From the NCBI GenBank assembly GCA_022511125.1, contig JAFLSD010000001.1, positions 372,001 through 436,000 on the forward strand: 64,000 nt of DNA, given 5' to 3'. Position numbers and translations under genes: made by a program. The stretch comes from Paramuribaculum sp. (GTDB lineage: Bacteria; Bacteroidota; Bacteroidia; Bacteroidales; Muribaculaceae). Under the pieces are notes generated by a model that ran no database searches, was not told the DNA's origin, and saw nothing but the letters and a program-made list of their open reading frames with translations. Shown here in pieces: positions 34,031 through 43,311 of this stretch (the stretch's first letter is position 1; each line of letters begins with the position of its first letter).

Positions 34031-35585
34031 TATCCGGTTCAGCCGGAGTATGAACCGGAATCTCCACCTTCTCCGGCTCATCCTTAGGTGTTTCCTCCGG
34101 AGTATGTTCTTTCGGCGACTCCGTTACAGGTGCTGTGGCTGTTGAGTCACGCTTCGAAGCCTTAGGCTGCCTTTCACTCTCGCCGGAAGTGCTTGGAGCC
34201 ACGAACCCACCGTTCCCTTGAGTCAAAAAGCGCTTCACTCTCGCCGAACTGCCCGAATTACATGCATTGAAAATATTGAACGCCACAACTATATCCGTTA
34301 TGTTGTTATCCGCCACATACTGCTTTATATTTCGGTTGAAATAACGGAAATCCACCACGTGGATATCCGAAAACGAATAGAACAGATATCCCGGAAGAGC
34401 GTTCCCGAACGAATCTTTTATTATCAGCAAGCGACGTCCCGACGGGCTCCCCGTTTTCACATGAACGAGGTTCTGGTCGCCTCCCATAAACGTACAGTAA
34501 GCCGCACTGCTTCCGTCCTTATAATCCTTGAAAAACGGACTTGCCACCTGCTTCGACTCTCCTGTAAGCTTATAATCCTTATTAACCTTATAACTCGTAA
34601 ACAAAGCCGTATAGTTCAATCCCTTCGGCTTATAGTACACGAAATCTTCCGGAGAATTTTTCACCGAAATATCTTTCGAATAACCATACATCGAACCCAC
34701 ATAACCGTGGATCACTCGACGTTCATAGCTGTCGAGTGTACGGAAAGGCACACCTGCCGTCTTTGCAAAGGCCTGAGCCGCGTAATAAGCCCCCAACGGT
34801 GCCCAGTGATGATCTGTCCGCAAAAAGATATCCTCGTTCACATGGCCCGCAAGCGCAGAATGAACGTCAACATACTTCACTCCCGGTCCTAGACGATCCT
34901 TGATGCCTTGCAGAGTCGGGGTTTCCGGCTTCATGCGGTTTGACGCCTTCTCCGGTGTGTAAAACTCCCCGGCCGACGATGCCACCAGAGCATAGATCTT
35001 TACCCCAGGAAAAGCCGACGCATACTCGTTCAGCATATTCGCATACGATGTCCCCGAGTTGTAAGAACCGCCGAAAGCCATCAGCGCCCGCACGTTCGGC
35101 GCGTTCCCTACAACGATTATACCCTTGTTGGCAACCTTTGCGTTCGCATCCGCCAATGGATTCTCATGAACCGACGTATTTCCTCCACCGCTTTCTTCTT
35201 CAGGCATATCCTCCATTACAATCATATCATCCATCTCCCCCATTTCATCCATATCGTCGCCCGTTGAACGAAATATTACAGCGTCTTCATCTTTCCGCAT
35301 ATTGAATCTCATTGCATTGCGAACATTCATGCTCAGAGTCATGAAATCGTCACGGTATGGTTCGCTGTCGTTAAACCACTCTGAAATAGCCTCTGTCAGA
35401 CCCGTCGGATTCTCATTGAAATTTGATAGATCTGGAAACTCTGCCAGATCTCGCTTCTCTAACTCCGAGTACTTCGATCTCGGGAACAGCAGAAATACTA
35501 CCGTCAGCGCTATGAACGCTAATCCCGTTACCACTATATAGATCCAATATGGAGCCGACGAACCCGGCCGATTAGTATTCTGCAT
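34023..35585 (-). CDS. DHHW/AlgX-like SGNH-type protein, membrane anchored, acidic insert
   Basis: 520 residues. An N-terminal transmembrane anchor (about 13-34) is followed by a periplasmic domain with the DHHW signature at 258-261 (LRTDHHWAPLGAYYAA), MAFGGSYNSGTS and KDSFGNALPGYLFYSF. This is the AlgX/AlgJ-like arrangement of proteins that pass acetyl groups to exported glycans. Residues about 108-132 form a Met/Asp/Glu-rich acidic insert, and the last 60 residues are a Pro/Glu/Thr-rich tail. It overlaps the upstream paralog by 14 bases. It is last in the SGNH-MBOAT-DHHW-DHHW operon. Confidence 0.82.
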   Translation of the reverse strand: MQNTNRPGSSAPYWIYIVVTGLAFIALTVVFLLFPRSKYSELEKRDLAEFPDLSNFNENPTGLTEAISEWFNDSEPYRDDFMTLSMNVRNAMRFNMRKDEDAVIFRSTGDDMDEMGEMDDMIVMEDMPEEESGGGNTSVHENPLADANAKVANKGIIVVGNAPNVRALMAFGGSYNSGTSYANMLNEYASAFPGVKIYALVASSAGEFYTPEKASNRMKPETPTLQGIKDRLGPGVKYVDVHSALAGHVNEDIFLRTDHHWAPLGAYYAAQAFAKTAGVPFRTLDSYERRVIHGYVGSMYGYSKDISVKNSPEDFVYYKPKGLNYTALFTSYKVNKDYKLTGESKQVASPFFKDYKDGSSAAYCTFMGGDQNLVHVKTGSPSGRRLLIIKDSFGNALPGYLFYSFSDIHVVDFRYFNRNIKQYVADNNITDIVVAFNIFNACNSGSSARVKRFLTQGNGGFVAPSTSGESERQPKASKRDSTATAPVTESPKEHTPEETPKDEPEKVEIPVHTPAEPDTI

Positions 35586-36789
35586 CGATCATTATATTTA
35601 ACCTGTTTGCCGTTGAGCCTGCGAACGCCAGCTCTATACAATTCACAAAAAGAAGATCCGTGATATCGTTGTCTATCACGTAATCCAAAAGATTATGGGG
35701 ATAATAACGGAAATCAACCACATGCACTTCCTCGAAAGAACCGAACAGACAAGGAGCCATAGCGTTACCGTAACTATCCTTTACTATCAGCAGTTTGCGA
35801 TCCGGAGTTCCACCGGTGTTCCATACTTTCACCGTACGCGTATCACCCCCCATGAACGTCGAATAAGCCGCCATGCTTCCGTCTGGAAATTTCCTGAAAA
35901 ACGCCTCCGGATGTGGCTCGCTCTCGCCCACCGTCTTGCCGTTCGACACTGTATAAGTGATAAATTCCGTACTGTAACCCTCTGCCGGCTTGTAGTAATA
36001 GAACGTTTCGGGATAGCTCCTTATAGAGTTGTCACCAGAAAACTTCACCATTGTCCCCACATAATCCATCACGCTGTCCGTACTGTAAGCCTCAAGCGGC
36101 AGAAACGGTACACCCGCTGCCTCCGCGAAAGCTTTCGCTGCGTAATAAGCCCCCAATGGTGCCCAGTGATGGTCTGTCCTGCTGTATATCTCCTCGTCCA
36201 AATGATTTCTCATCGTGTCGCACACCGACACAGTCTTGATGCGCCGCGACATGTTGTTGTACGTCGTATTGATCGCACGCTCCTCCGAACCCATCGCCGA
36301 ACCTATCGGAGGCATATAAAATTCCCCTTGCGTCGGAGCTATCAGCGAATAGATCTGGACTGCCTCCCTCGACAATTCGTCGGCATAACGGTTCAACGCC
36401 GCTGCATAGCTCCGACCGGCTGTATAAGATGCCGAAAAAGGCGACATCGCCCGCAGTTTCCCTTCCTTGTCGCGGTGGACTATGATTCCCTTCGCACCAC
36501 GGTGCATCCACTCACCCGTCGACGGATCGCTCATTATCGTGCTAACGGTTGGAGTCGCAGGTTTGGTGCTTTTCACTGTCTTTTTCCCTTTTCCGGTCGT
36601 CTTCTTCCCTGTCTTGGTATTTTTCTTTCCTTTCCCAGTCGATTTTTTCGAAGTCCCCGACTTTTTTGTCTTTTTAACGGCGGCTGAAGCCGATGCAGTC
36701 GGCAAAGGACTCATTTCCCCTTCCGAAAGCAATGATATCGTTAGTGAAAGACATAAAGTCGCTAATATCGTTTTTAAAACTCTTTTCAT
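35572..36789 (-). CDS. DHHW/AlgX-like SGNH-type protein with lysine-rich N-terminus
   Basis: About 405 residues, paralog of the next gene. It has a signal peptide or anchor (MKRVLKTILATLCLSLTISLL), then a very basic region at about 39-76 made of KKSTGKGKKNTK-like repeats, then the catalytic domain with RTDHHWAPLGAYYAAKAFAEAAGVPF (DHHW 206-209), STFMGGDTRTV and LLIVKDSYGNAMAPCLFGSF. The start is ATG 36789; an in-frame TTG at 36795 is less likely. The MBOAT gene ends 2 bases upstream. Expected to act in the periplasm on acetyl groups supplied by MBOAT. Confidence 0.82.
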   Translation of the reverse strand: MKRVLKTILATLCLSLTISLLSEGEMSPLPTASASAAVKKTKKSGTSKKSTGKGKKNTKTGKKTTGKGKKTVKSTKPATPTVSTIMSDPSTGEWMHRGAKGIIVHRDKEGKLRAMSPFSASYTAGRSYAAALNRYADELSREAVQIYSLIAPTQGEFYMPPIGSAMGSEERAINTTYNNMSRRIKTVSVCDTMRNHLDEEIYSRTDHHWAPLGAYYAAKAFAEAAGVPFLPLEAYSTDSVMDYVGTMVKFSGDNSIRSYPETFYYYKPAEGYSTEFITYTVSNGKTVGESEPHPEAFFRKFPDGSMAAYSTFMGGDTRTVKVWNTGGTPDRKLLIVKDSYGNAMAPCLFGSFEEVHVVDFRYYPHNLLDYVIDNDITDLLFVNCIELAFAGSTANRLNIMIDAEY

Positions 36790-36791
36790 AG

Positions 36792-38258
36792 TCAAAATCT
36801 TGTGTAAATAAAGGCATTGTTAGTTGCTCCTATGAGCAAAGATATACTTATCACCAGGATTCCTACAGATATGAACGCTCGCGTCACCTGAACCGCATAC
36901 GTATGATGCACCGGAGTGCGCGAAGAGATCTTCTCCAAACCCTTCTTCAGCAGCGGACGAACCGGCATACACAGAACTATCGCCGCTATCCAAAGCCATA
37001 GATTGTCGAATATCAGGCTCTCCGTTTCGATGGGCATGCCGCTGCCGCTACCTAAACCGAAAAATGCTCGGTAAAACTCCTGAAGACGCCCGAAATCGTC
37101 GAAATAGAATATCCCCCAACCTATTACGATGAGGGTCAAACTGTAAAGATATCCAATCACTCGCGGCACTTTCCAGCGTAGGATCGTATATTTCTCCAAC
37201 ATCACGATCAGACCGAAATATAGACCCCAGATGATGAAATTCCAACTCGCGCCGTGCCACATCCCCGTCAGAAACCATACAGTCATGATATTCAGTGTCT
37301 GATGCCTCCGGTTACCTCCCATCGGAATATAAACGTAGTCACGGAAAAAGCTACCTAAACTGATATGCCATCTGCGCCAGAACTCCGTGATCGAACGTGA
37401 AGTATAAGGATAATTGAAGTTCTCGGGAAAATGGAAACCTACGCTTCGACCCATACCGATCGCCATATCCGAGTAACCTGAAAAATCGAAATAGATCTGA
37501 AGAGTGAACGCGATTATGCCTACCCACGCTGAGATCGCCGACAGATCCGTCAGACTTCCTCCTATAAGCTGAGTCGCTATTTCGCCCAACACATTCGCGA
37601 ATATCACCTTTTTTCCTAAGCCTATAAAAAACCTGTACGACCCTTCCGATACGTCTTCCGCGCTCACGCTGCGATCATGGATTTCGTCTGCTACTGTATC
37701 GTATCTCACTATCGGTCCTGCTATCAGCTGCGGGAACATGGAGATGTAAAGCAACAGGTCGAAGAAATTGCGCTGCGCCGGAGCTGCTCCGCGGTATACG
37801 TCTATCAGGTATGATATCGACTGGAAGATATAGAAACTGATTCCTATCGGCAACGCTATCTCCGGCACGCTCACGCCCAGGCCTAAGCTATTCAGTGTGC
37901 CCGCGAAAAAGCCCAGATATTTGAAGCTGCCCAAAATTCCCAGATCGCACGCCACACCGCATATCATCCACGTCTTTTTCCACTGCTGGCTCTTGGCGTC
38001 TGCTGTCAGAAGACCGAAAACATAGTTTAGAACCACAGCTATAAGCATCAGAAAGATATACACCGGCTCGCCCCACGAATAGAACAACAGCGAAAATATC
38101 ATCAACACTATGTTTCTCCACAGCATAGGTCGGTGCAAAGTCTTCTCTCTCTGGGTTGCTAAAGACACGCGCTTCTTATCTACCGCCGTCATCAGCAGAT
38201 AGCCGATGATGAAAAACGGCAGGAATACGAATATGAACAATAAATCTGAAAATACCAT
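36792..38258 (-). CDS. MBOAT-family O-acyltransferase (AlgI-like)
   Basis: 488-residue multi-pass membrane acyltransferase. Key segments are PIGISFYIFQSISYLIDVYRG, LYISMFPQLIAGPIVRY, FSGYSDMAIGMGRSVGFHFPENFNYPY, ITEFWRRWHISLGSFFRDYVYIPMGGNR and GMWHGASWNFIIWGLYFG, where the invariant catalytic His sits in WHG. It moves acetyl groups across the inner membrane, as AlgI and PatA do. The two DHHW proteins and the SGNH hydrolase in the same operon are its natural partners. The acetylated glycan is not known. Confidence 0.93.
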   Translation of the reverse strand: MVFSDLLFIFVFLPFFIIGYLLMTAVDKKRVSLATQREKTLHRPMLWRNIVLMIFSLLFYSWGEPVYIFLMLIAVVLNYVFGLLTADAKSQQWKKTWMICGVACDLGILGSFKYLGFFAGTLNSLGLGVSVPEIALPIGISFYIFQSISYLIDVYRGAAPAQRNFFDLLLYISMFPQLIAGPIVRYDTVADEIHDRSVSAEDVSEGSYRFFIGLGKKVIFANVLGEIATQLIGGSLTDLSAISAWVGIIAFTLQIYFDFSGYSDMAIGMGRSVGFHFPENFNYPYTSRSITEFWRRWHISLGSFFRDYVYIPMGGNRRHQTLNIMTVWFLTGMWHGASWNFIIWGLYFGLIVMLEKYTILRWKVPRVIGYLYSLTLIVIGWGIFYFDDFGRLQEFYRAFFGLGSGSGMPIETESLIFDNLWLWIAAIVLCMPVRPLLKKGLEKISSRTPVHHTYAVQVTRAFISVGILVISISLLIGATNNAFIYTRF

Positions 38259-38281
38259 TTCGTTCCTATCCTTTTAAACTT

Positions 38282-39067
38282 CTAATCCGACATTAGATAT
38301 GAACTTATACAATCAGCTATAAGCCTCGCGCCCTCTGTGTTCGTGTGCACTCCGTCCGTTGTATATTTCTTCCGTTTTGACTCTACAGAATTACGGATTT
38401 CCACTTCCTTGTCAGCTCTCACCACCTCAAGGCCCATCTTTTTCCCCGTGCGTTCTATGATATCCGACACCGTGTGAACGTTCGATGCTGTCGTTTTAGC
38501 CATCTCAACCGGAGTCACTAAGATGATCCGTGCATCCTCGAACCTTTTTTGAAGAAGACTGCATGTCAGACCTACACTCGATTCGAGCGTCGTGAAATTA
38601 CTCGGATCGCAAGCCTCTGCCGACGTCGGATAAACGCCGCTGAAGCCCGTCGTCAGATAGCCCGGACGGTGACGTTTGCCGAACCATGCATCGTTCGCGC
38701 CGGCGTAGATGATGATTATGTCTGGTTTTGCCTTCACATCGCTCTCGCATTTCTCCAGAAGCCTCAACGCCTGGTTGAAAACCACATTGTCGTCATCCAA
38801 TACCTCCGAATACGATTCCGTCGACTTCTGTGTTTCCGATGTATTTGTCCACGTAGCACCGCTGCGAGCGTACATATCGATTCTGCCCGGCTTCAACTTG
38901 TTTTTGAAATGACTTGTCCAACCTCGCTCATTTGTACACGAATCTCCACCTATCCACGACATCGAATCACCCAATATCGCTATTTTACTATCTGATAGAG
39001 CCGTCACGCCCTGAATCTCAAAAAACAGGAACAACAAAACGGCTATCGTGGGAAGCAATCTTTTCAT
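38282..39067 (-). CDS. Secreted SGNH/GDSL hydrolase
   Basis: 261 residues with a signal peptide (cleaved near ALS|DSK). The GDS block is AILGDSMSWIGG with nucleophile Ser, block III is the GAND of IIIYAGANDAWFG, and the catalytic Asp-His pair is in TDGVHTNTEGARL. A lipase/acetylesterase-type enzyme of the periplasm, likely to remove or transfer O-acetyl groups. First gene of the minus-strand O-acetylation operon. A minus-strand -7-like TAATTTTG lies at 39112-39105. Confidence 0.85.
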   Translation of the reverse strand: MKRLLPTIAVLLFLFFEIQGVTALSDSKIAILGDSMSWIGGDSCTNERGWTSHFKNKLKPGRIDMYARSGATWTNTSETQKSTESYSEVLDDDNVVFNQALRLLEKCESDVKAKPDIIIIYAGANDAWFGKRHRPGYLTTGFSGVYPTSAEACDPSNFTTLESSVGLTCSLLQKRFEDARIILVTPVEMAKTTASNVHTVSDIIERTGKKMGLEVVRADKEVEIRNSVESKRKKYTTDGVHTNTEGARLIADCISSYLMSD

Positions 39068-39263
39068 CTATGGGAAAATGGGGCGCTAATTCGCGTTTGG
39101 CCGACAAAATTATAACTTATCTCACGAACATTCCGACTTTTATTAAACTTTAACATTGATATCCCACTTCTACACGCTTATTAGTGTTTCTTTTCGTTTT
39201 AACAATGCCCGCACTCACCATTTTTTATTTACCTTTGCATAAACTATTTTTTGAGCGCGCATC

Positions 39264-40574
39264 ATGGATCTGGATTATTCGCCTACACTTAGCAATGTAA
39301 TCGTGAGAAACTATTCTTGGGAAAACGCCCCCGCGGGAGCGCCCGGAAAACTTTTCGTCAATCCTTCCGAAATTTTCGTAATAAAAACCTATGGCGATGG
39401 AGCGCGCGAATTTTCACTCTGGATTTATCACACCGGCTTGTCTAACTCTGCAGGAGGAGTATTCGACCGGCCCTATGTCAAGGATTCATCATTCTATCTC
39501 GCACCCGACGAAAGAATCGATCCCAACCTCCTTCTCAGGCTTCTCAAAGCCGGAGGCGGCTCTGCACCTGTGATTAAATCCGCACCGCTTTCCATCAACA
39601 ACGAAAACCTTAGAAAAGACGTTATCATACGCTTTCTATCCACTGAAGAGCTCGTCACCCTCTTCCGAGGAGCTATTAACGGTTTACTTCCTTACGGCGA
39701 GGCAATCGTCGCCGACGCAACTTCAGTCGTAAAGGATGCCAAAGACCTCGAATTGCTCGAAGCTGCCGATATCGTGGCCGAAATGGAAGAACGACTCTCA
39801 TCGGCCGCCATCTTTGAGGTAGTTACACCAGAAGGACAGACTGTCGACATTGCGCGTAGCGAAACACCCGAACGCAAGCTCACCCTTCAGGAAATCGAGG
39901 ACGAACACGAACCCGAATACGTCACCCTTCCCAAGGCGCTAAAGAGAAAACGCCCCAACTACTGGATTCTGGCACTTTTCGCCGTCGTAGCGCTCGCCGT
40001 AGGATGGGCGGCTGTCAGCTTCCTGCCCACACTGCTCCCCGACAGCAACTATACCAAGGGAGAGGAAATGGTTGTAGACGACAATCAGCCTGCCATACTT
40101 TCCTCCGACCAACAGCAGCAGTCCTCTGAAGATCCGTCGGAGCAACTACCCGAAGAAACCGACGTAATTACGGCCGACATGCAGGAAAGTGAGCCGGAGC
40201 AGACTTCCGCGCCGCCTGTCGCCAATTCTCCCGAAGCTCAGGACATCCAATATCTTAACGACAACAACGTCTGGGAAAAAGCAGCGCTCAAATCCGAAAA
40301 ATATAAAGCTTTCTTCGACCTCCTCTCAACGGGCGACATTCGCAAGATTGCCGAAAGCGACTATTTCGCCGTCTCCGGGAACATGAAAAACCCGACAGCA
40401 GAAAAAGTTATCAATCTCCTCTGGGGAGCGCTCGATTCCGGAACGCAAAAAGCCAATGAAAAACAGATGCAGAACCTCGCGGATCAGCCATCTATCGATC
40501 TCGATCAGCTCTACGGAACTCTCGCCCGTTACCGCGATAAAAAGCCTAACACTTCACCACGACCAGTAAAATAA
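39264..40574 (+). CDS. Unknown single-pass membrane protein
   Basis: 436 residues, not recognised. An N-terminal soluble domain (about 1-220) begins MDLDYSPTLSNVIVRNYSWE. A basic KRKRPN stretch and one transmembrane helix (about 233-253) follow, then a Gln/Glu/Ser/Pro-rich low-complexity linker (about 262-325) and a C-terminal helical domain (about 335-425, with YKAFFDLLSTGDIRKIAESDYF). The positive-inside rule puts the N-domain in the cytoplasm. A candidate -7 TACCTTTG lies at 39230-39237. The rhamnose mutarotase gene starts 6 bases after its stop. Confidence 0.75.
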   Translation: MDLDYSPTLSNVIVRNYSWENAPAGAPGKLFVNPSEIFVIKTYGDGAREFSLWIYHTGLSNSAGGVFDRPYVKDSSFYLAPDERIDPNLLLRLLKAGGGSAPVIKSAPLSINNENLRKDVIIRFLSTEELVTLFRGAINGLLPYGEAIVADATSVVKDAKDLELLEAADIVAEMEERLSSAAIFEVVTPEGQTVDIARSETPERKLTLQEIEDEHEPEYVTLPKALKRKRPNYWILALFAVVALAVGWAAVSFLPTLLPDSNYTKGEEMVVDDNQPAILSSDQQQQSSEDPSEQLPEETDVITADMQESEPEQTSAPPVANSPEAQDIQYLNDNNVWEKAALKSEKYKAFFDLLSTGDIRKIAESDYFAVSGNMKNPTAEKVINLLWGALDSGTQKANEKQMQNLADQPSIDLDQLYGTLARYRDKKPNTSPRPVK

Positions 40575-40580
40575 TTGCCT

Positions 40581-40958
40581 ATGCAAGCCGCACCGGTTAA
40601 AAAATTCCCCGGCGAAACTAAGCGTTATGTACGCCGACTGAAACTTCGCGACAATCCCGAACTTATTTCAGAATACCGTCTTCGTCATTCCCAAGAGAAG
40701 ATTTGGCCCGAAATCATCCAAGGAATACGGGATGTAGGAATACTTGAAATGGAAATCTTCATCCTCGGAACTGATCTCGTTATGATCATGGAAGTACCCG
40801 CCGACTTCGACTGGGACAAAGCTATGGCACGTCTCGCCACACTCCCAAGACAGCAGGAATGGGAAGACTACATGGCTCTTTTCCAGCAGTCTGAACCCGG
40901 CTCTACCGCCGACCGTAAATGGCAGACAATGGACCGCATGTTCCACCTCTACGACTGA
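40581..40958 (+). CDS. L-rhamnose mutarotase family protein
   Basis: 125-residue ferredoxin-like-fold protein of the RhaM family, which interconverts alpha and beta anomers of L-rhamnose (or fucose). Conserved residues are the Tyr/His pair in SEYRLRHSQEKIWPEI, the central LGTDLVMIMEVPADFDWDKAMA, and the C-terminal WQTMDRMFHLYD. The start is ATG 40581; the TTG at 40575 is in frame but weaker. No other rhamnose genes are near, so the true sugar is uncertain. dtd follows after 3 bases. Confidence 0.85.
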   Translation: MQAAPVKKFPGETKRYVRRLKLRDNPELISEYRLRHSQEKIWPEIIQGIRDVGILEMEIFILGTDLVMIMEVPADFDWDKAMARLATLPRQQEWEDYMALFQQSEPGSTADRKWQTMDRMFHLYD

Positions 40959-40961
40959 ACC

Positions 40962-41414
40962 GTGCGGCTGGTTATACAGAGAGTCGCAAATGCCTCAGTC
41001 ACTGTCGACGGACAGACCGTTTCATCTATCGAAAAGGGACTGCTCGTACTCGTCGGAGTTGAAAACGGCGACACTGTCGACGATGTGCAGTGGCTCGCGG
41101 CTAAAACTGTCGCACTCCGAATTTTCCCCGACAGTGAGGGAATTATGAATCTAAGCCTCAACGACATCGGTGGAGAAATCCTTGCCGTCAGCCAGTTCAC
41201 ACTCACGGCATCTACACGCAAGGGAAATCGACCGAGCTACATTCGAGCCGCGGGTCACCAACTCGCTGTCTCCCTTTACGATGCCTATTGTGCTAAAGTG
41301 TCTGAACTCACTGGACGCCCCGTAGCCAAAGGCATTTTCGGAGCCGACATGAAAGTGTCACTTGTTAACGACGGTCCCGTAACCATCATCATAGACTCCC
41401 GCCTCCGCGAATAA
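40962..41414 (+). CDS. dtd: D-aminoacyl-tRNA deacylase
   Basis: 150-residue Dtd enzyme that clears D-amino acids (and glycine from tRNA-Ala). GTG start at 40962. Motifs are RLVIQRVANASVTVDGQ at the N-terminus, the oxyanion/active-site SQFTLTASTRKGNRPS, and the C-terminal FGADMKVSLVNDGPVTIIID. In most Dtd proteins the cross-subunit motif is Gly-cisPro (GxxMxVxLxNDGPVT), and NDGPVT is present. Length is standard. Confidence 0.93.
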   Translation: MRLVIQRVANASVTVDGQTVSSIEKGLLVLVGVENGDTVDDVQWLAAKTVALRIFPDSEGIMNLSLNDIGGEILAVSQFTLTASTRKGNRPSYIRAAGHQLAVSLYDAYCAKVSELTGRPVAKGIFGADMKVSLVNDGPVTIIIDSRLRE

Positions 41415-41457
41415 CTTTTATCTTCCCATCGCGTCCCATCGCGTCGCGACACCACCA

Positions 41458-43260
41458 TTACCGCAACCCCTCGTAAACCAACTTCGCCTTCGCCGGACCC
41501 ACGACCTCGGCCAGAGCCTCCACTGTGGCCTCCTTCACCCGCTTTACGCTCTTGAACTGTTTCAGAAGCAGCTCCTTCGTCTTCTCCCCCACACCCTTTA
41601 TCTGATCTAATTCCGATGCTGTCTGACTCTTGCTACGGCGGTTCCGGTGATGCGTTATCCCGAAACGGTGAGCCTCGTCGCGCAAAGCCTGGATCACACG
41701 AAGCGTCTCCGAATTTTTATCGATATATAGCGGAATGCTGTCACCGGGGAAATATATCTCTTCCAAACGCTTTGCTATGCCTACCACGGCAATCTGACCA
41801 CGCAGACCTATCGACTCCAGCGTCTCAACGGCCGCGCTCAGCTGACCCTTTCCGCCGTCTATAACTATCAGTTGCGGCAAACTCTCGCCCTCGTTCAGCA
41901 GACGAGTATAACGCCGCGTCAGAACCTCACGCATCGAGGCGAAATCGTCAGGGCCCTCCACCGTCTTGATGTTGAAATGACGATAATCCCTCTTTGACGG
42001 CTTCCCATTCTTGAATACCACGCACGACGACACCGGGTTCGTCCCCTGAATATTCGAATTGTCGAAACACTCTATGTGGTGAGGCAGTTCCGTCAGTCGG
42101 AAGTCATCCTGGATACGCTTCAGCAGACGCTCCGTTCGCTGTTCCGGACTCCTTTTCTCCATTTGCTTCAGCTTGTCTATCTTGGTTTGCGTCGCATTTC
42201 TTTTCGACACCTCCAGGAGCTTTATCTTATCTCCCCGCTGAGGGATGATAAAGTTCACGCCCTCCATTTCTACGTCCGGCTTCTGCTCGACGATCACGTC
42301 CTCATAATTCACCTTCAGCTCCTTGCTGATTTCGTCCATCGCATACGACAGCAGTTGCGCTACGCTCTCGTCCATCCTACGCTTATACTCCAGCGTGATA
42401 CTGCTCACAACCGCCCCGCGCCTCACATGCATATAATTGATATAAACATCACCCCCGTCGTCGTCAACGCCGAACACGTCCACATCCGTCACCGTCTGGC
42501 TCACGATCGCGCTGTTCGCCCGGTAACGTTCTATCTTCTGATACTTCTCCTTCACGGCCTGCGCCTCCTCGAATCGTAGCTCACCGGCCAAGCGGGTCAT
42601 TTCCTCCTTCAGCACCTCTTGAAGACCCGAAATATCCCCCTTTAGGATCTGTTTCACATTGCGGATATTGTCCGCATATTCCTGCACCGACATTTTACCG
42701 ATACACGGACCCGCGCAACGCTTTATGTGATAGTCCAGGCATACATGCCATTTCCCTCGCCTTATCCCGTCTGCTGTCAGGGGGTGACGGCACGAACGGA
42801 TCGGGTAGAGATCCCTTATCAGATCCAACACGGCGCGGGCTGCACCTACGTTCGTGAACGGGCCGTAATACTTCGACCCGTCTTTCAACCGCTGACGAGT
42901 CATGAATACTCGTGGAAATGTTTCGTTCGTCACCACTATCCAAGGATACGACTTATCGTCCTTCAGCAGAACGTTATAGCGCGGCTTATACTCCTTGATC
43001 ATCGAATTTTCCAGATTCAGAGCGTCCTCCTCCGTCGGAACCACTATGTAACGCATATCGGCTATAGCTCGCACCAACAGATTAGTCCTTACCGAATCGT
43101 GAGTCCGGTTGAAATACGACGACACGCGACGCTTCAGATTCTTCGCCTTGCCGATGTAAATTACAGTCCCCTGGGAGTCGAAGTACATATAGACTCCCGG
43201 CGACGACGGCAATACCGCTATCTTTTCCTCCAGTTTCAACGATCTCTGATGCTTTGCCAT
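41458..43260 (-). CDS. uvrC: Excinuclease ABC subunit C
   Basis: 600-residue repair nuclease. The N-terminal GIY-YIG domain (LPSSPGVYMYFDSQGTVIYIGKAKNLKRRV, about 14-45) makes the 3' incision. A UVR motif near 205-235 binds UvrB. The RNase H-like domain (IECFDNSNIQGTNPVSSCVVFKNGKPSKRDYR) makes the 5' incision. C-terminal tandem HhH motifs (LDQIKGVGEKTKELLLKQF) bind DNA. All parts are intact. It converges on dtd. Confidence 0.96.
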   Translation of the reverse strand: MAKHQRSLKLEEKIAVLPSSPGVYMYFDSQGTVIYIGKAKNLKRRVSSYFNRTHDSVRTNLLVRAIADMRYIVVPTEEDALNLENSMIKEYKPRYNVLLKDDKSYPWIVVTNETFPRVFMTRQRLKDGSKYYGPFTNVGAARAVLDLIRDLYPIRSCRHPLTADGIRRGKWHVCLDYHIKRCAGPCIGKMSVQEYADNIRNVKQILKGDISGLQEVLKEEMTRLAGELRFEEAQAVKEKYQKIERYRANSAIVSQTVTDVDVFGVDDDGGDVYINYMHVRRGAVVSSITLEYKRRMDESVAQLLSYAMDEISKELKVNYEDVIVEQKPDVEMEGVNFIIPQRGDKIKLLEVSKRNATQTKIDKLKQMEKRSPEQRTERLLKRIQDDFRLTELPHHIECFDNSNIQGTNPVSSCVVFKNGKPSKRDYRHFNIKTVEGPDDFASMREVLTRRYTRLLNEGESLPQLIVIDGGKGQLSAAVETLESIGLRGQIAVVGIAKRLEEIYFPGDSIPLYIDKNSETLRVIQALRDEAHRFGITHHRNRRSKSQTASELDQIKGVGEKTKELLLKQFKSVKRVKEATVEALAEVVGPAKAKLVYEGLR

Positions 43261-43279
43261 TTCTCTTTCCTCTTATATA

Positions 43280-43311
43280 CAAAATTACCCATTTTTCCCC
43301 GTTCCTGCAAC
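43280..43311 (-). promoter_or_regulatory. Candidate promoter of uvrC
   Basis: On the minus strand GTTG (43311-43308), a 20-base spacer and TAATTTTG (43287-43280) fit the consensus; uvrC starts 20 bases downstream. The rest of the 411-base gap up to apt (43312-43671) holds no gene, only short catatct-type T-rich repeats. Confidence 0.55.

Noticed and set aside
34352-34366. CCACGTGG inside a DHHW gene as a second parS
   Set aside because: Only the central 8 bases match; the flanking TGTT/AACA arms are missing.
35695-36687. 330-codon Arg/His-rich open frame antisense to a DHHW gene
   Set aside because: Mirror of the lysine/glycine-rich coding strand; no start signals or family motifs.
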